A stretch of 64,000 nucleotides of DNA from Schlesneria paludicola DSM 18645 (GCA_945876035.1 CAMCMU010000004.1:1-64000), one strand, 5' to 3'; positions 1-13,440 are shown, counted from the stretch's first letter. A program made the numbers and translations. Notes: generated by a model not told the origin, from the sequence alone.

Positions 1-2
1 GC

Positions 3-617
3 TACGTGCTCCCGCGGCACAAGGCGGCCAACTGGGTCGGGCGGGGTCGTGGGCGGAAGTCCACGCGGCCGGGAGCCAATGGCGTCGTCGAGCTCACGCC
101 GTTTGAGTTTTTGGACAGGCTCGCCGATCTCGTCCCGCCACCGCGAAAACACTGGCATCGCTACCACGGGGTGTTTGCCCCGAATCACAAGCTCAGGCCC
201 GCCGTCACGGCGCTGGCGATCGGGAATGTCGGCAAGCAACGCGAGGCCGTGACCGGCGGGCATGGGGCTGGCGAGCATGCCGCGGGAGGCTGCTGCGACG
301 CGCATCACAAGCCCCGTTCTCACGACACCTCACGGATTGCCTGGGCCAAGCTGATGGCGAGGGTGGGGGAGGAGTTTCCACTTGCGTGCCCCACCTGCGG
401 CGGCGACATCCGGCTCATCGCATTCATCACCGATCCGGGGCCAATCCGTAAGATTCTCACGCATCTTGGCGAGCCGCTCGAACCTCCACCGCTTTCTCCC
501 GCTCGCGGCTCGCTGGTTCTCGGCAATGAGCGGCGCATTGGGGTCGGGCTTCCGCCCGCGCCGCTTGGGTATGAGGCCGGCGAGTGCCGCGTCGTCAAGC
601 CGGTTGCGTCACACTGA
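3..617 (+). mobile_element. IS91-family transposase, C-terminal remnant (truncated by window start; divergent tail)
   Basis: Frame is open from base 3. Motifs LTPFEFLDRLADLVPPPRKHWHRYHGVFAPNHKLRPAVTALAIGN and WAKLMARVGEEFPLACPTCGGDIRLIAFITDPGPIRKILTHLGEP are typical of IS91/Y2-type transposase C-termini. The expected C-terminal end is replaced after PPLSPARG. Confidence 0.75.
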
Positions 618-1077
618 CAGATGCGACGAGTCGAGGCCCTCATGACGAAGCAGGGCGCCGAGTTATTCCGGCTGTGTGAGCTGATCTGCCTCGCGCAGGA
701 TGCGGGCCTTGTACTCGGCGTCGAATCGCCGCCGTACGGGCTTCTCCGGCACGGCCGGATTCGGCCGCTGTTGACCGTTGCCTGCTCCCGGCCCGCCACT
801 GCCTCTTGGGGACTCAAAATCTTCTGGTTCTCAGTCTCCTGCCCTCCTGGCCCTCTACTCTAATCGGGGAAGGCAGGTGTCTCACCGGTCATTGGTTGGC
901 ACAGAGGGTCTTCGACAAACTCGATGGCATCGTGGCACGAAGGCAGTAACGCAAAAATAAGTGAGCCAGCCGAATCACTGACTGCGGCATCTGACCCCCT
1001 ATGCGAATAGAATGGCGATGTTCGCCCGAGTGCCGAACGGGGTTGGAGCGGAGACAGGTGTTCGCTTCGAATCGTGA

Positions 1078-2073
1078 TCAAGAACGAGTTCGAGCAGAGT
1101 TCAAAAGACGATCGACCGACTGGATCGTTGACTCATTCGAATCGATTTCGATCGGAATGCACTCCTCCAAGTTGCGAAACCAAGTCAACTGTCGCTTGGC
1201 AAATTGTCTTGTGTGCGTCTGTATCAGGGCGACCAATTCGTGGGGTGGAGACGCCTCGAGATCGGGCCGGCCATTGCATCCCACAGGTTCGGCATCCATC
1301 CAATCGAGGACATCTCTGTATCCCAAAGCCTGACGTGCAGTCCGGCTGAGTGGTTGTGGCAAGTCTCGCAACAGCCGGACCTCGGCCAGAAATCCCTGCT
1401 GAAACATCTGCTCGACCCGCGCATCGATTCTGGAATTCAACCAGTCTCGATTGGGTGACAACCAATAGACGTGGGGTGTTCGTTCAGAAAGTGGCCGAGG
1501 GCCTTGTTCTTGCTGTTCCGACAATGTTCGGCCGGTCAAAAGCTGGACCTCGATGGCTCGAACCACGCGACGCAGATCGTTCGGATGCAGGCGTGAGGCG
1601 GTCACGGGATCGATCCGAGATAACTCGCGATGTAGGGATTCACGCCCCTCGGCAATCGCGCGCTGTTCCAGTTCTCGACGTAACTCCCAGTCGGCTTTTG
1701 GTCCCTCAAACACTCCGCGGAGCAGGCTTCTCAGGTACAATCCAGTCCCACCGACGAAGAGAGGTGTGCGACCGCGACTGAGAATCTCGAGGCAGCACGT
1801 CGCGGATGCTTCGAGATAGTCCGTTAGGCTAAATTCTTCGTGAGGTGCAAGAATGTCGATCAAATGATGCGGGACGCGATCACGCTCAAATCGAGTGGCC
1901 TTGGCCGTACCAACATCCATTCCCCGGTAAACGGTCATGGAATCCAGAGCAATGATTTCGGCATTCAATTGATTGGCCAGCGTCAACGACAATGCGGTCT
2001 TGCCACAGGCGGTCGGCCCACTCAAGAACCAGCATTGTCGCAGAATTTCGTTAAGGAATATCACAGGTCGCAT
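1078..2073 (-). CDS. miaA: tRNA dimethylallyltransferase
   Basis: SGPTACGKTALSLTLANQLNAEIIALDSMTVYRGMDVGTAKAT and FVGGTGLYLRSLLRG motifs. ORF extends to 2118; start chosen at MRPVIF. Confidence 0.93.
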   Translation of the reverse strand: MRPVIFLNEILRQCWFLSGPTACGKTALSLTLANQLNAEIIALDSMTVYRGMDVGTAKATRFERDRVPHHLIDILAPHEEFSLTDYLEASATCCLEILSRGRTPLFVGGTGLYLRSLLRGVFEGPKADWELRRELEQRAIAEGRESLHRELSRIDPVTASRLHPNDLRRVVRAIEVQLLTGRTLSEQQEQGPRPLSERTPHVYWLSPNRDWLNSRIDARVEQMFQQGFLAEVRLLRDLPQPLSRTARQALGYRDVLDWMDAEPVGCNGRPDLEASPPHELVALIQTHTRQFAKRQLTWFRNLEECIPIEIDSNESTIQSVDRLLNSARTRS

Positions 2074-2925
2074 TTGGCACACTCTGCCGCGGACAATCAC
2101 GGAGGCTCCGAGCTTCAAAAACGAATTTTGAGGCGGCGGCTCGATGCCTCACCCGGACTCGCGGTCAGAATTTTTTGGCGAATCGGCCTGCCAACAAAAA
2201 GTAGGGCCTGTGTTGCCACGGCCCGCAATCCGTCGGTCCTGAACACACGCAGAAACATCGGTCCAAATTCGGAGTTGGGCAGGATCAGCGGATGAGGCGT
2301 CCCTTACTTGCCGTCGGTCACTCGGCGGCTGTGGAGACCATAAATTCCCGACGTGAACGGGGGGCGTGATCCGGAAGGTCTCGCCATGCAATGTCCTCCA
2401 CAGAGGAGGATTCCAAGTCTTCCACGGAGATCTTCGGAGGCGAGCCCTTCCGTGACTTTGCCGAGTCGCACCAAAACAGCCTGTGGATCCGGCCGAACAC
2501 AGAGTGGCCCCCCCTGTTTCCGTTGGTTTGGATATCAGGGAAACCACCCGGTCCGAGTCCTTCAAGCACTCGACAATAGCAACCTGTTCAGGGCGCAATC
2601 GATCGATCAGTCCCATGATTTTGTACTTTAACAAAGCCGCTGACGATAGAAAAATTTGACGTCACCCCCCCCTTCGGGATTCTATCGTTGGCGCGAGAAT
2701 CGCCACAAGTAAGTTTTCGACGCGTGTACAATTTGTAAATAAATTGCACGCGGTGACGAAGGTTGCACTTAAATGAGTCTTGCTGTTTGCAGGAATTTGG
2801 CGAATTTTGTGAATGATCCCGTAAAATTTGTTGCCTTTTTAACGAATCAGAGTACTCCCAACCGATCGAATTTGACGCACGGATTTTAGTCAATTAGACT
2901 AGTGATGTAGAACCGTTTTTTTGCC

Positions 2926-3507
2926 TTGGTTGATGGAGCGGAGTTGATACTGTTTCGTCAGGATTTCGAGCGGTTCTTGGCGGACCCGGAGCGATCAAAA
3001 ATGTTAGGCCAGCTAATCCCGCTGGGTGGTGGAGATCCCATTCCGTTGTGGAAGCCGAAGCTCCTCGTCGGCCGCCGTCCTCGTTGTGATATTCGGCTAA
3101 ATTTTGCCAATATTTCCTCAGAGCACTGCCTTTTGGAGATGGTCAGCGGCTATTGGCAGGCGAGTGATCTTCACAGCAGTAACGGCACGAAAGTCAATGG
3201 GGAGCGTGTGCACCACGGAATCCTTCAGCCAGGCGATACCATTGCGTTTGCGAAGTGTCGCTTCGAGATCGACTATACTCCGGATCGGAACGTCGTCTCC
3301 GACGTCGAAATCGATCCTTTTTCAATCGGATTACTCGAGAAAGCGGGACTGCAGCGGGATGATGAAAGTCAACGCGTTGGTCGTGGAGCCAGTTCCGGGC
3401 CAAAAAGAGGACATTCTCAAGATCGAGCACCGTCAAGCATCCGAAATCGTGCCACTCCGAAAAAAAATGAAAAATCAGACGGGGACAACTCGATCGAAGA
3501 TGCTTAG
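2926..3507 (+). CDS. FHA domain-containing protein
   Basis: VGRRPRCDIRLNFANISSEHCLLEMVSGYWQASDLHSSNGTKVNGERV is an FHA core. Exact start uncertain. Confidence 0.8.
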   Translation: MVDGAELILFRQDFERFLADPERSKMLGQLIPLGGGDPIPLWKPKLLVGRRPRCDIRLNFANISSEHCLLEMVSGYWQASDLHSSNGTKVNGERVHHGILQPGDTIAFAKCRFEIDYTPDRNVVSDVEIDPFSIGLLEKAGLQRDDESQRVGRGASSGPKRGHSQDRAPSSIRNRATPKKNEKSDGDNSIEDA

Positions 3508-3544
3508 GGAAACTCGCAACGTCGGTTCGGGGTCATCGCAGATC

Positions 3545-4453
3545 TCAATCGGGCAATAACAATCCCAGTTCAATCAGTTTTTCACGGCATTCGTCCCGTT
3601 CACGGCTGCGGGTCAGTTCGATCCAGGTCGGATCCTGAACTTCGATGAAATCGGTGTTGGAATACGGGGGAGCCTTGCCAGATGCGGCTCCGTGTTGCGC
3701 GAGGCGGCGGATGACACTCTGTTCGAGACGGCTGAGAGTTCCGCCTCCAAGACGATAATCCTCAAACGCTTCCCACACGACGGGAAATAGTGGGCGAACA
3801 ATTTCTTGCCCGATCGTTGTGGCATAAAGCCGAATTTCCTCCTGCGCATGGGGATCCATCCGCAGTGAGAGGAAGTGTAACAGATTATGGAGATCAATCT
3901 TCCAGTAGGCTTCGGTATACGTGGCGAGCGGAAGATCTTTGCGGGCTTGCTCACGCGCCACGCCTGAGGCCAAGCGGCCATCGTAGATGCGTCGAGTTTC
4001 CTCGTGCAACTGTCGTTCTTCCTGGGATAGCTTTTCACCGATCGCGTTGGGAAGTGCTTGGCCGCTTCCCTGGCGGTTTTGGTCGGCTTGGGATCGCCAC
4101 GCGTCGACGGGAGTCGACTGAGCGGAATCAATCGCCATGGAATAACGCGTACTGTATTCGTTCACACTCGCCATTCGATGCCGGATCCACTGACGCCAGC
4201 AGTCCATGGGGACGCGAACGAGGATCTTGATCTCCGCCATTTCCAGTGGAGTTGTATGTCTGTGACGCATCAAGTAGCGAATCAGGGTTCGGTCGTCGGA
4301 GACCTTCTTCGTGCCGACACCATAGCTGACTCTCGCTGCTTGAACGACCGCCGAGTCGTCTCCCATGACATCAACGAGACAGACAAAGCCGTCGTCCAAA
4401 ACAGGTATTTTCTTCCAGCGAAGCTGTTCGACAATCTCAGAATTTGCAGGCAT
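3545..4453 (-). CDS. thyX: FAD-dependent thymidylate synthase
   Basis: RHRHTTPLEMAEIKILVRVPMDCWRQWIRHRMASVNEYSTRYS, including the ThyX RHR-type motif. Confidence 0.93.
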   Translation of the reverse strand: MPANSEIVEQLRWKKIPVLDDGFVCLVDVMGDDSAVVQAARVSYGVGTKKVSDDRTLIRYLMRHRHTTPLEMAEIKILVRVPMDCWRQWIRHRMASVNEYSTRYSMAIDSAQSTPVDAWRSQADQNRQGSGQALPNAIGEKLSQEERQLHEETRRIYDGRLASGVAREQARKDLPLATYTEAYWKIDLHNLLHFLSLRMDPHAQEEIRLYATTIGQEIVRPLFPVVWEAFEDYRLGGGTLSRLEQSVIRRLAQHGAASGKAPPYSNTDFIEVQDPTWIELTRSRERDECREKLIELGLLLPD

Positions 4454-4828
4454 TACCGAAGGTTCCTAGGATAAAATAACCGGTCACGGCAAAACACGAG
4501 AATCCGCACAAGAATTGGAAAATCGGAACCACAATGGATCGCATCTGACTCAGCACCGAACGTGGCGTTCAGGGTGATTCGCTGTTTCATTTCAGAATCG
4601 ATATCGAAGATAAAGTCACTCGCAATTTCGATGTTTGACGCTCGTGAAGGGAATCGTTTGCAGTCTGCTCGGTTCATTCCCAAAAGCGGGCCTGACGCAT
4701 TCTATATCAGCGGGAAGGCCCCTTGAAAATGCCGCCGACGATGTTGTCGTGAGTGTACGGGTTGCGAACTTGTCGGAATCAGAGTCAAATTCAAACCGAG
4801 TATCAATTGATGATTTCTTTTTCAGACC

Positions 4829-5404
4829 TTGGGGAAACTGGGGATGGATGTACTTTCACGTTGGACTGCCGGATTGAATTACGACAGGTTTCTCGACAAA
4901 TATGCGACGCCTGAACAGCGGCGTCGATGGGACGCATTTCACTCCAAGGTCGGGTTGACGCCCTCTCAGCAGGCGACCCTACGGGATTTTCGCCGCGAAA
5001 TGCTCGTCATCGTCGTGGCCGGTGCATGGTGCGGCGACTGTATTCAGCAGGTTCCGATTTTCGACCATTTTTCGAAGCAGGCCCCCTGTCTTCAATTCCG
5101 TTATTTTGATCGAGAGGATCACGGAGATCTGGCCGACGAGTTGTCAATTTGTGGCGGGCGGAGAGTCCCGTCGGTGTTGTTTTTATCGGAGGACGGAGCT
5201 CCCTGTGGTCGCGCCGGTGATCGAACATTGTCCAAGTACCGCGACATGGTTGCGACTCTCGATGGCGCCTCCTGTCCGACCGGAATTGTAGCTCCGGTAC
5301 AAGCATTGCTAAGCGACGTCACGCAGGATTGGCTTAATGAATTCGAGCGAGTTCAACTCATGCTGCGACTCTCGCCGCGACTGCGTCAGAAGCATGGCGA
5401 TTGA
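4829..5404 (+). CDS. Thioredoxin-family protein
   Basis: VVAGAWCGDCIQQVPIFDHF thioredoxin-like CxxC; GGRRVPSVLFLSEDG cis-Pro region. Confidence 0.8.
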   Translation: MGKLGMDVLSRWTAGLNYDRFLDKYATPEQRRRWDAFHSKVGLTPSQQATLRDFRREMLVIVVAGAWCGDCIQQVPIFDHFSKQAPCLQFRYFDREDHGDLADELSICGGRRVPSVLFLSEDGAPCGRAGDRTLSKYRDMVATLDGASCPTGIVAPVQALLSDVTQDWLNEFERVQLMLRLSPRLRQKHGD

Positions 5405-5588
5405 TTTCGGGAGTTCGACAGATTCTACTTGAGCCTCGTAGAAGCTTCCCGAAAGACAGATGATGTCATATCCAATGACAGTGTCGTGACGGGGTCAGTG
5501 CCTTCAAACCGACAGTGGCTGCCGAAGCGGTGGCCTGACTGACCTGCTCGCCCTCTAAATGGTCGCCGATGCCGACCTGAAAGTTGCC

Positions 5589-6413
5589 ATGAAAGGAAAT
5601 ATCAATCACTCCGTTGTCTTTTGGTGCTTCAATATTGCCGGAGACAAGTGGAGCATCGACACGACCTGTTCCGTCGCGAAAAGTGTCGGCTGCTCGTCGG
5701 TTGAAATCTGTGGCCCGGCCGAGTTTGATACGATCAAGAAGCATGGGTTGACGTGCGCTCTTGCGGCGAACGGGATGTCTGGTGCACCGTTTATGAGGGG
5801 GCTGAATAATCCGTCCTATCAGTCGGAGGTTATTGCCGTCACGTCAAAGACGATCGAGGACTGTGCTGCCGCCAACGTCCCCAGCGTGATCGCCTTCACG
5901 GGGTACAAGTGGAAGAATGCAGACGATCCGAATAGCGGCGAAATCTCGCTTCAGGAGGGAGCGGACAATTGTGTCGCGGGTCTGAAAGCCTTGGCTGCTC
6001 TCGCCGAAAAGAAGGGGATTAACATCTGCCTCGAACAACTGAACACGCGAGACGGTTCACATCCCATGAAGGGACATCCCGGCTATCAGGGAGACGATAT
6101 CGATTACGTGGCCAATATCGTCCGTCGAGTCGGCTCGCCACGCGTGCAACTGTTGTTCGATATTTATCACGTCCAGGTCATGAATGGTGACGTGATCCGC
6201 CGCATCGAAGAATGCCGGGATGTGATCGGCCATATTCATACAGCGGGTAATCCTGGCCGGGCGGAACTCGACGAACAGCAGGAGATCAACTATCCGCCCA
6301 TCATGAGGAAGTTGGTTGAGATTGGATACAAGGGCTATGTCGGTCACGAATTCATTCCCACCCGCGATCCAATCGCCGGACTTCGAGAAGCGGTCGAGAT
6401 CTGCGACGTCTGA
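5589..6413 (+). CDS. hyi: Hydroxypyruvate isomerase-like TIM-barrel sugar isomerase
   Basis: MKGNINHSVVFWCF, ICLEQLNTRDGSHPMKGHPGYQGDDIDYVANIVRRVGSPRVQLLFDIYHVQVMNGDVIRRI, GHIHTAGNPGRAELDEQQEINYP. ORF opens at 5559. Confidence 0.85.
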   Translation: MKGNINHSVVFWCFNIAGDKWSIDTTCSVAKSVGCSSVEICGPAEFDTIKKHGLTCALAANGMSGAPFMRGLNNPSYQSEVIAVTSKTIEDCAAANVPSVIAFTGYKWKNADDPNSGEISLQEGADNCVAGLKALAALAEKKGINICLEQLNTRDGSHPMKGHPGYQGDDIDYVANIVRRVGSPRVQLLFDIYHVQVMNGDVIRRIEECRDVIGHIHTAGNPGRAELDEQQEINYPPIMRKLVEIGYKGYVGHEFIPTRDPIAGLREAVEICDV

Positions 6414-6419
6414 TCGACG

Positions 6420-6457
6420 CAAACCGTATCGTTCGCGTTCAGTGTCGATACGGTTTG
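6420..6457 (+). terminator. Perfect 12-bp stem-loop after hyi-like gene, probable terminator
   Basis: CAAACCGTATCG - 14 nt loop - CGATACGGTTTG, starting a few bases after the stop codon. Confidence 0.6.
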
Positions 6458-7028
6458 TCTCGAACTCTTTGACTCAAGTCCTTTCCAGCTCAGTGCAGGC
6501 GACTCCCCGTGATCCGCCCGATGAGCCGGCCCATGCCAAACGTGAACGTCCATTGCGGTGAGTTTGGGTGGCTCTCTGCCGTTCCCTTTCTGTGGCCCAT
6601 CGTTCATGGCGAGGTGGCCATTAAACCTATGCGAATAAAAATGTGTTTCTAGATTCTCTTGCCGGCCTCGCCCCGAACGCCGTGCTCAAGAATCGAGGCG
6701 CAAACAACCAGTGTCACTGCCAAACACTCATGGTGCGTTCTGTCAAAACTCGTTCGGCCCTACAGGAGGGCCCTGTCAACTTGGCATGGCGAGTTGTGTT
6801 TACATAAGTAATAGACGCCGCTAAACGATGATTTGTAATGACTTACAACATTGTTTTTTTGCCGGCACGTCGGTTGCTTAAATGTGTGCTGTGTGGTGGA
6901 AACCGCCTCGGTGGCAGATTGTTTGCTTACCCGGATTCGGTTTCCATCGATCGTGTCGAGCCATGCGATGCGTTCAAGCACACTGTAAACCAACAATTTT
7001 ATCCGACCACGCCTGGCCTGATGCTTGA

Positions 7029-8753
<1,725 letters not shown>

Positions 8754-8920
8754 TTGGCTGTTTCGCCGTTGATCGTTGTGGCGTTCCATCCCTTTCCCAG
8801 TTTGATTGGGTGGCCGCAGATTGGCTGGATAGTGTCTATAAAAAACCATGTAGGCGGTCGGTTGTTCAGGTCGGCCGCACGACAGGAATTGTTAACAGTT
8901 AATTTAAAGGACTTAATTTA

Positions 8921-9211
8921 ATGAACTTGAAGCCTCTCGATGACCGTGTTGTGGTTGAGCCTCTGACTGCAGAAGAAAAGACGGCTGGAGGAATCGTTCT
9001 TCCGGATGCTGCCAAAGAAAAACCTCAACGCGGCAAAGTCTTGGCGGTCGGGCCCGGACGTTTGCTGGACAGCGGCGAACGGTGTCCAGTGGCGGTCAAG
9101 GTTGGCGACGAGGTTTTGTTTGCTAAATATGGTGGCACCGAGATCGAAGTCCAGAAGAAAGACGTGAAGATCCTGCGGGAATCTGACATTCTGGCTAAAG
9201 TGACTGGTTGA
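8921..9211 (+). CDS. groES: Co-chaperonin GroES
   Basis: [47 protein letters not shown]. Confidence 0.97.
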   Translation: MNLKPLDDRVVVEPLTAEEKTAGGIVLPDAAKEKPQRGKVLAVGPGRLLDSGERCPVAVKVGDEVLFAKYGGTEIEVQKKDVKILRESDILAKVTG

Positions 9212-9325
9212 TTTGATGGACTCGCTGGACGTCAATTATCGTCTAACAAATACATCGGCTTCGCTGTGCTGAGGCCGTATGCTGTATAGCAGTTTTTTCC
9301 TTGAAAATTCCCACAGGAGCCTGTC

Positions 9326-10942
9326 GTGGCTAAGCAACTTTTGTTCGATGATCGTGCACGCCTGAAATTGCAGCGTGGAGTGGAAACGCTGGCCAAGGCT
9401 GTCGCCGTAACGATGGGCCCCACGGGTCGAAATGTCATCATTGACAAATCGTTCGGTAACCCGATCGTCACCAAAGACGGCGTGACGGTTTCCAAAGAAG
9501 TCGAATTGGAAGACCCGTATGAACACATGGGTGCAAAACTTGTCAATGAAGTCGCCTCTAAAACAAGTGACATCGCTGGAGATGGAACCACAACCGCTAC
9601 GGTTTTGGCTCGAGCAATTTATAGCGAGGGGCTCAGAAGTTTGACGCTGGGTGCTAATCCCACCATCGTTCGCAAGGGGATTGAAAAGGCTGTCGACGCA
9701 GCAATCGCCTTCGTAGAGAAGATGGCGAAGCCGGTTTCTTCCAAGGAAGAGATCGCACAAGTCGGTTCAATTTCGGCCAACAATGATCGTGTTATCGGCG
9801 ACTTGATTGCGGACGCCATGGAAAAGGTTGGTCGTGATGGCGTGATCACCGTTGAAGAGGGAAAAGGCAATTCCACGACATTGCAGACGGCCGAAGGGAT
9901 GCAGTTTGACAAAGGCTATGTTTCGCCCTACTTGGTGACTCATCCTGAGGATATGAAATGTATTCTTGAAGACTGTTATATCCTGTTGTTCGAAAAGAAG
10001 ATTTCTAGCCTACGCGAATTCGTACCCATTTTGGAAAAAGTGGCCCAACGCAGTAAGCCGCTGTTGGTCGTTGCTGAGGATGTCGACGGAGAGGCGTTGA
10101 CAGCTCTGGTTGTCAACAAATTGCGTGGAGTCCTGCAGATCTGTGCCGTCAAGGCTCCTGGTTTCGGTGATCGTCGTAAGGCAATGATGGGCGATATGGC
10201 GACGTTGACGGGTGGAACGTTGATTTCTGAAGATCTCGGAATCACCCTCGAGTCAGTGGAGTTGAGCCATCTCGGCCGCGCGAAGAAGGTCGAAGTCACT
10301 AAGGACACCTGCACATTGATTGAGGGTGCGGGCGATACGGCCCAGATTCAGGCTCGCGTTGAGCAGATTCGGCGACAGATTGAAGCCACCGAAAGTGAGT
10401 ATGATCGGGAAAAATTCCAAGAGCGACTGGCCAAAATTTCGGGTGGAGTCGCGATCATCTCCGTCGGTGCGGCCACCGAAGCGGAAATGAAACAGACAAA
10501 GGCTCGAATGGAGGATGCGCTCCATGCAACGCGTGCAGCCGTTGAGGAGGGTATTCTTCCCGGCGGTGGTGTCGCATTGTTGCGAGCCATCGCGGCCGTC
10601 AGTGAAGTCAAGGCCAAGGGCGACGAAAAGATTGGCGTACACATTGTCATCAAGGCGCTGGAAGCTCCGATTCGTCAAATCGTGAACAACAGTGGCATTG
10701 ATGGGAGTGTCGTGGCTGATGAAGTCCGCAGCATGCCGACCAACACCGGATTCGATGCGAACACAAATAAGTACGTGGATATGTACAAGATGGGAATCAT
10801 CGACCCCGCCAAGGTGGTCAAGAGCGCTCTCCGCAATGCGGCTTCCATCGCTGGATTGATGTTAACCACGTCAGTGTTGGTAACACGTGGTGAAGACAGT
10901 GATGGTAAAGCGTCAGGCAAGGTCGAGGGCGCTGTGCGATAA
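9326..10942 (+). CDS. groEL: Chaperonin GroEL paralog (copy 2, no GGM tail)
   Basis: [70 protein letters not shown]-terminus ends [14 protein letters not shown]. Confidence 0.97.
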   Translation: MAKQLLFDDRARLKLQRGVETLAKAVAVTMGPTGRNVIIDKSFGNPIVTKDGVTVSKEVELEDPYEHMGAKLVNEVASKTSDIAGDGTTTATVLARAIYSEGLRSLTLGANPTIVRKGIEKAVDAAIAFVEKMAKPVSSKEEIAQVGSISANNDRVIGDLIADAMEKVGRDGVITVEEGKGNSTTLQTAEGMQFDKGYVSPYLVTHPEDMKCILEDCYILLFEKKISSLREFVPILEKVAQRSKPLLVVAEDVDGEALTALVVNKLRGVLQICAVKAPGFGDRRKAMMGDMATLTGGTLISEDLGITLESVELSHLGRAKKVEVTKDTCTLIEGAGDTAQIQARVEQIRRQIEATESEYDREKFQERLAKISGGVAIISVGAATEAEMKQTKARMEDALHATRAAVEEGILPGGGVALLRAIAAVSEVKAKGDEKIGVHIVIKALEAPIRQIVNNSGIDGSVVADEVRSMPTNTGFDANTNKYVDMYKMGIIDPAKVVKSALRNAASIAGLMLTTSVLVTRGEDSDGKASGKVEGAVR

Positions 10943-10996
10943 CCAGCTCGTAAGCCCGTCGCTGGCCGATGAAAACGACCTGATTGACAACAGCCG

Positions 10997-11028
10997 AACC
11001 GCCGGGAGTCTCCCGGCGGTTTGTTGTT
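10997..11028 (+). terminator. Rho-independent terminator after groEL copy 2
   Basis: AACCGCCGGGAG-T-CTCCCGGCGGTT followed by TGTTGTTT. Confidence 0.85.
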
Positions 11029-11323
11029 TAAATTGTCAAAATGGTTTACGGGTGAAAAAATAGAAAAATGGTCGCGAACCAAGTGCGACGCTATGGTGGC
11101 CCTTGCCAACGGCTAATGAGGTCAGTCGAGATCCGTTTTGGACCTTGGGATTGTGCTGCTGGATGGCCTAGGCGATGATCACCTTGCAATTTAGGGGCGG
11201 TGAACCGTTGGTCACAGGCTTGGGGAGCCGAGGGCGACATCGCGATCAGGCTGTGGTACCACAAAAGTTTTCTATGCGGTGGAGTTGGAGTGTCGTTCTA
11301 GGAGATTTCGGAGTGGAGCCGTG

Positions 11324-12466
11324 ATGGTGACGAAGCGGTGTTACTACGAGGCGTTGACAGTCAGTAAGACTTCGTCTGACGACGAAATTAAAAAAGCCTA
11401 TCGCAAACTCGCGGCCAAACATCATCCGGATCGCAATCCTGGGGATGAATCGGCAATCGCAGCATTCAAAGAGGCTGCTGAGGCATTTGATGTTCTGAGC
11501 AATTCCGAGAAGCGTGCTCGTTACGATCGTTTTGGTCATGCGGGCGTCCAAGGAGCCAGCGGTGGAGCCGGAGGTTTTGGAGATGTCAACGACATTTTCG
11601 AGGCATTCGGGGACATGTTTGGGGACATGTTCGGCGGTGGCGGTGGACGACGAGGCGGGACACGCGGACGTCGAGGCAGCGGTCTTCAGACGTCACTCAC
11701 GATTGCGCTGCTCGACGCTGCCGTAGGCTGCGTACGGGAAATTCAAATTGAGAAGAATGTTTCCTGTATCACCTGCCAGGCGACAGGAGCGAAACCCGGC
11801 ACAAAGCCACAGAAGTGTGATTATTGCGCTGGTCGAGGTCAGGTGATTCAGTCCCAAGGTTTCTTTCGCGTGCAGACGACATGCCCCGCCTGTCGCGGCC
11901 AAGGCGATGTGGTCCGTGAAAAGTGTCCGGATTGTCGGGGAAGTCGATTCGTTTCTCGATCATCCCAATTAGAGGTGAAAGTTCCTGCGGGTATCGACAA
12001 TGGAATGCAACTGTGTTTGCGTGGTGAGGGAGAACCGGGTGAAGGGGGCGGACCAGCCGGTGATTTATATGTCGATATTCATGTGAAATCTCATCCGCTG
12101 TTTGTACGAGACGGGAAAAATCTGACGTGCGGCGTGCCTTTAACGTTTGCGCAAGCCGCGCTGGGTACAGAACTCGACATCCCGATTTTGACTGGAAAGT
12201 ATCGATTGACGGTCGTTGCGGGCACTCAACCCGGTGAGATTCATCGCTTGAAGGGCCAAGGAATGCCCGATGTTCAGGGGGGAACTCGTGGCGATCTGCA
12301 TGTCCAATTTCAGGTGGAAGTTCCCAAGAAGCTATCGAAAAAACAGGAGGAGCTTCTCAGGCAACTGGCGGAACTGGATGACAAGCAGGTGAGTGCCCAT
12401 CGCAAATCTTTTTTTGAGTCAGTCAAGGAATTCTTTACTGCCTCGGAGTCGGAGCAGACGGAATAA
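11324..12466 (+). CDS. dnaJ: Chaperone DnaJ
   Basis: J-domain [23 protein letters not shown] region, [13 protein letters not shown] / [10 protein letters not shown] / [10 protein letters not shown] / CPDCRGSR zinc repeats. Confidence 0.95.
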   Translation: MVTKRCYYEALTVSKTSSDDEIKKAYRKLAAKHHPDRNPGDESAIAAFKEAAEAFDVLSNSEKRARYDRFGHAGVQGASGGAGGFGDVNDIFEAFGDMFGDMFGGGGGRRGGTRGRRGSGLQTSLTIALLDAAVGCVREIQIEKNVSCITCQATGAKPGTKPQKCDYCAGRGQVIQSQGFFRVQTTCPACRGQGDVVREKCPDCRGSRFVSRSSQLEVKVPAGIDNGMQLCLRGEGEPGEGGGPAGDLYVDIHVKSHPLFVRDGKNLTCGVPLTFAQAALGTELDIPILTGKYRLTVVAGTQPGEIHRLKGQGMPDVQGGTRGDLHVQFQVEVPKKLSKKQEELLRQLAELDDKQVSAHRKSFFESVKEFFTASESEQTE

Positions 12467-12538
12467 ACGCGGCTGATACTGTGATTACAACGGCGTGTTG
12501 TCAGCGAAATAATTGCCGAATGGTTCTGAGGTTTAAAA

Positions 12539-13072
12539 ATGAGTGACGAAGTGAATACGATGAACGACGCAGAGAAGAGCGTTGACCCCGGACCCTCTCT
12601 CTCGGAACAGCTGCAAGCCGCTCTGTTGGAGCGAGATCAATTCAAAGACAAGTGGACTCGTGCCTTGGCGGATCACGATAATTATCGTCGTCGGGTCATG
12701 CGAGAAATGGATGAAGATCGCAAATATGCCGCATTACCATTGCTGAAGACACTCTTGCCAGCGTTTGACGGGCTTGATCGGGCAGTGCTTGCTGCGGCCC
12801 AGACAAACAACGCTGACGAATTGATCGGCGGCGTGCAATTGACGATCAAACAACTCGAAGCCAGCTTGAATGGATTTGGTGCCAAGAGCATCGTCGCCCT
12901 TGGTCAACCCTTCGATCCCAACCTACATGAAGCTATTTCCCAGGCAGAGTCGGCTGACGATCCACCGATGACGGTCTTGCACGATGTCGAACGCGGCTAC
13001 ATGCTGCACGATCGAGTGGTCCGGCCAAGCAAGGTAGTGGTCTCGACAAAAATGCCACAGGGCGAACAATAG
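12539..13072 (+). CDS. grpE: Nucleotide exchange factor GrpE
   Basis: DKWTRALADHDNYRRRVMREMDEDRKYAALPLLKTLLPAFDGLDRAV ... FDPNLHEAISQAES ... VVRPSKVVVS. Confidence 0.93.
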   Translation: MSDEVNTMNDAEKSVDPGPSLSEQLQAALLERDQFKDKWTRALADHDNYRRRVMREMDEDRKYAALPLLKTLLPAFDGLDRAVLAAAQTNNADELIGGVQLTIKQLEASLNGFGAKSIVALGQPFDPNLHEAISQAESADDPPMTVLHDVERGYMLHDRVVRPSKVVVSTKMPQGEQ

Positions 13073-13143
13073 TCCTCAGCGGTTTTTGAGGTTTCGCCGG
13101 TTTCTTATTTCTAACACGGCTCAGCGTTCTCTTGGAGGCCTTC

Positions 13144-13440
13144 ATGCCAACCTACGACTACAAATGTGACGGATGCGAACATACGTGGGAAGAGTTCCAC
13201 TCGATGACAGCAGAACCCACAAAAAAGTGCCCGACATGTGGGAAAAAGAAAGCCAAGCGATTGATCGGCGCTGGCGGAGGGTTGATTTTTAAGGGGACGG
13301 GTTTCTACCAAACGGACTATCGGAGTGATTCGTACAAAAAGTCTGCCGATGCGGACAAGGCTCCTTCCGCGAATACAGACCCAAAAGCATCGACCGACTC
13401 GAGTAAGAAGAGCGAGTCGAAAACCAATTCCTCCGAATGA
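13144..13440 (+). CDS. FmdB-family zinc ribbon protein
   Basis: MPTYDYKCDGCEHTWEEFHSMTAEPTKKCPTCGKKKAKRLIGAGGGLIFKGTGFYQTDY. Confidence 0.9.
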   Translation: MPTYDYKCDGCEHTWEEFHSMTAEPTKKCPTCGKKKAKRLIGAGGGLIFKGTGFYQTDYRSDSYKKSADADKAPSANTDPKASTDSSKKSESKTNSSE

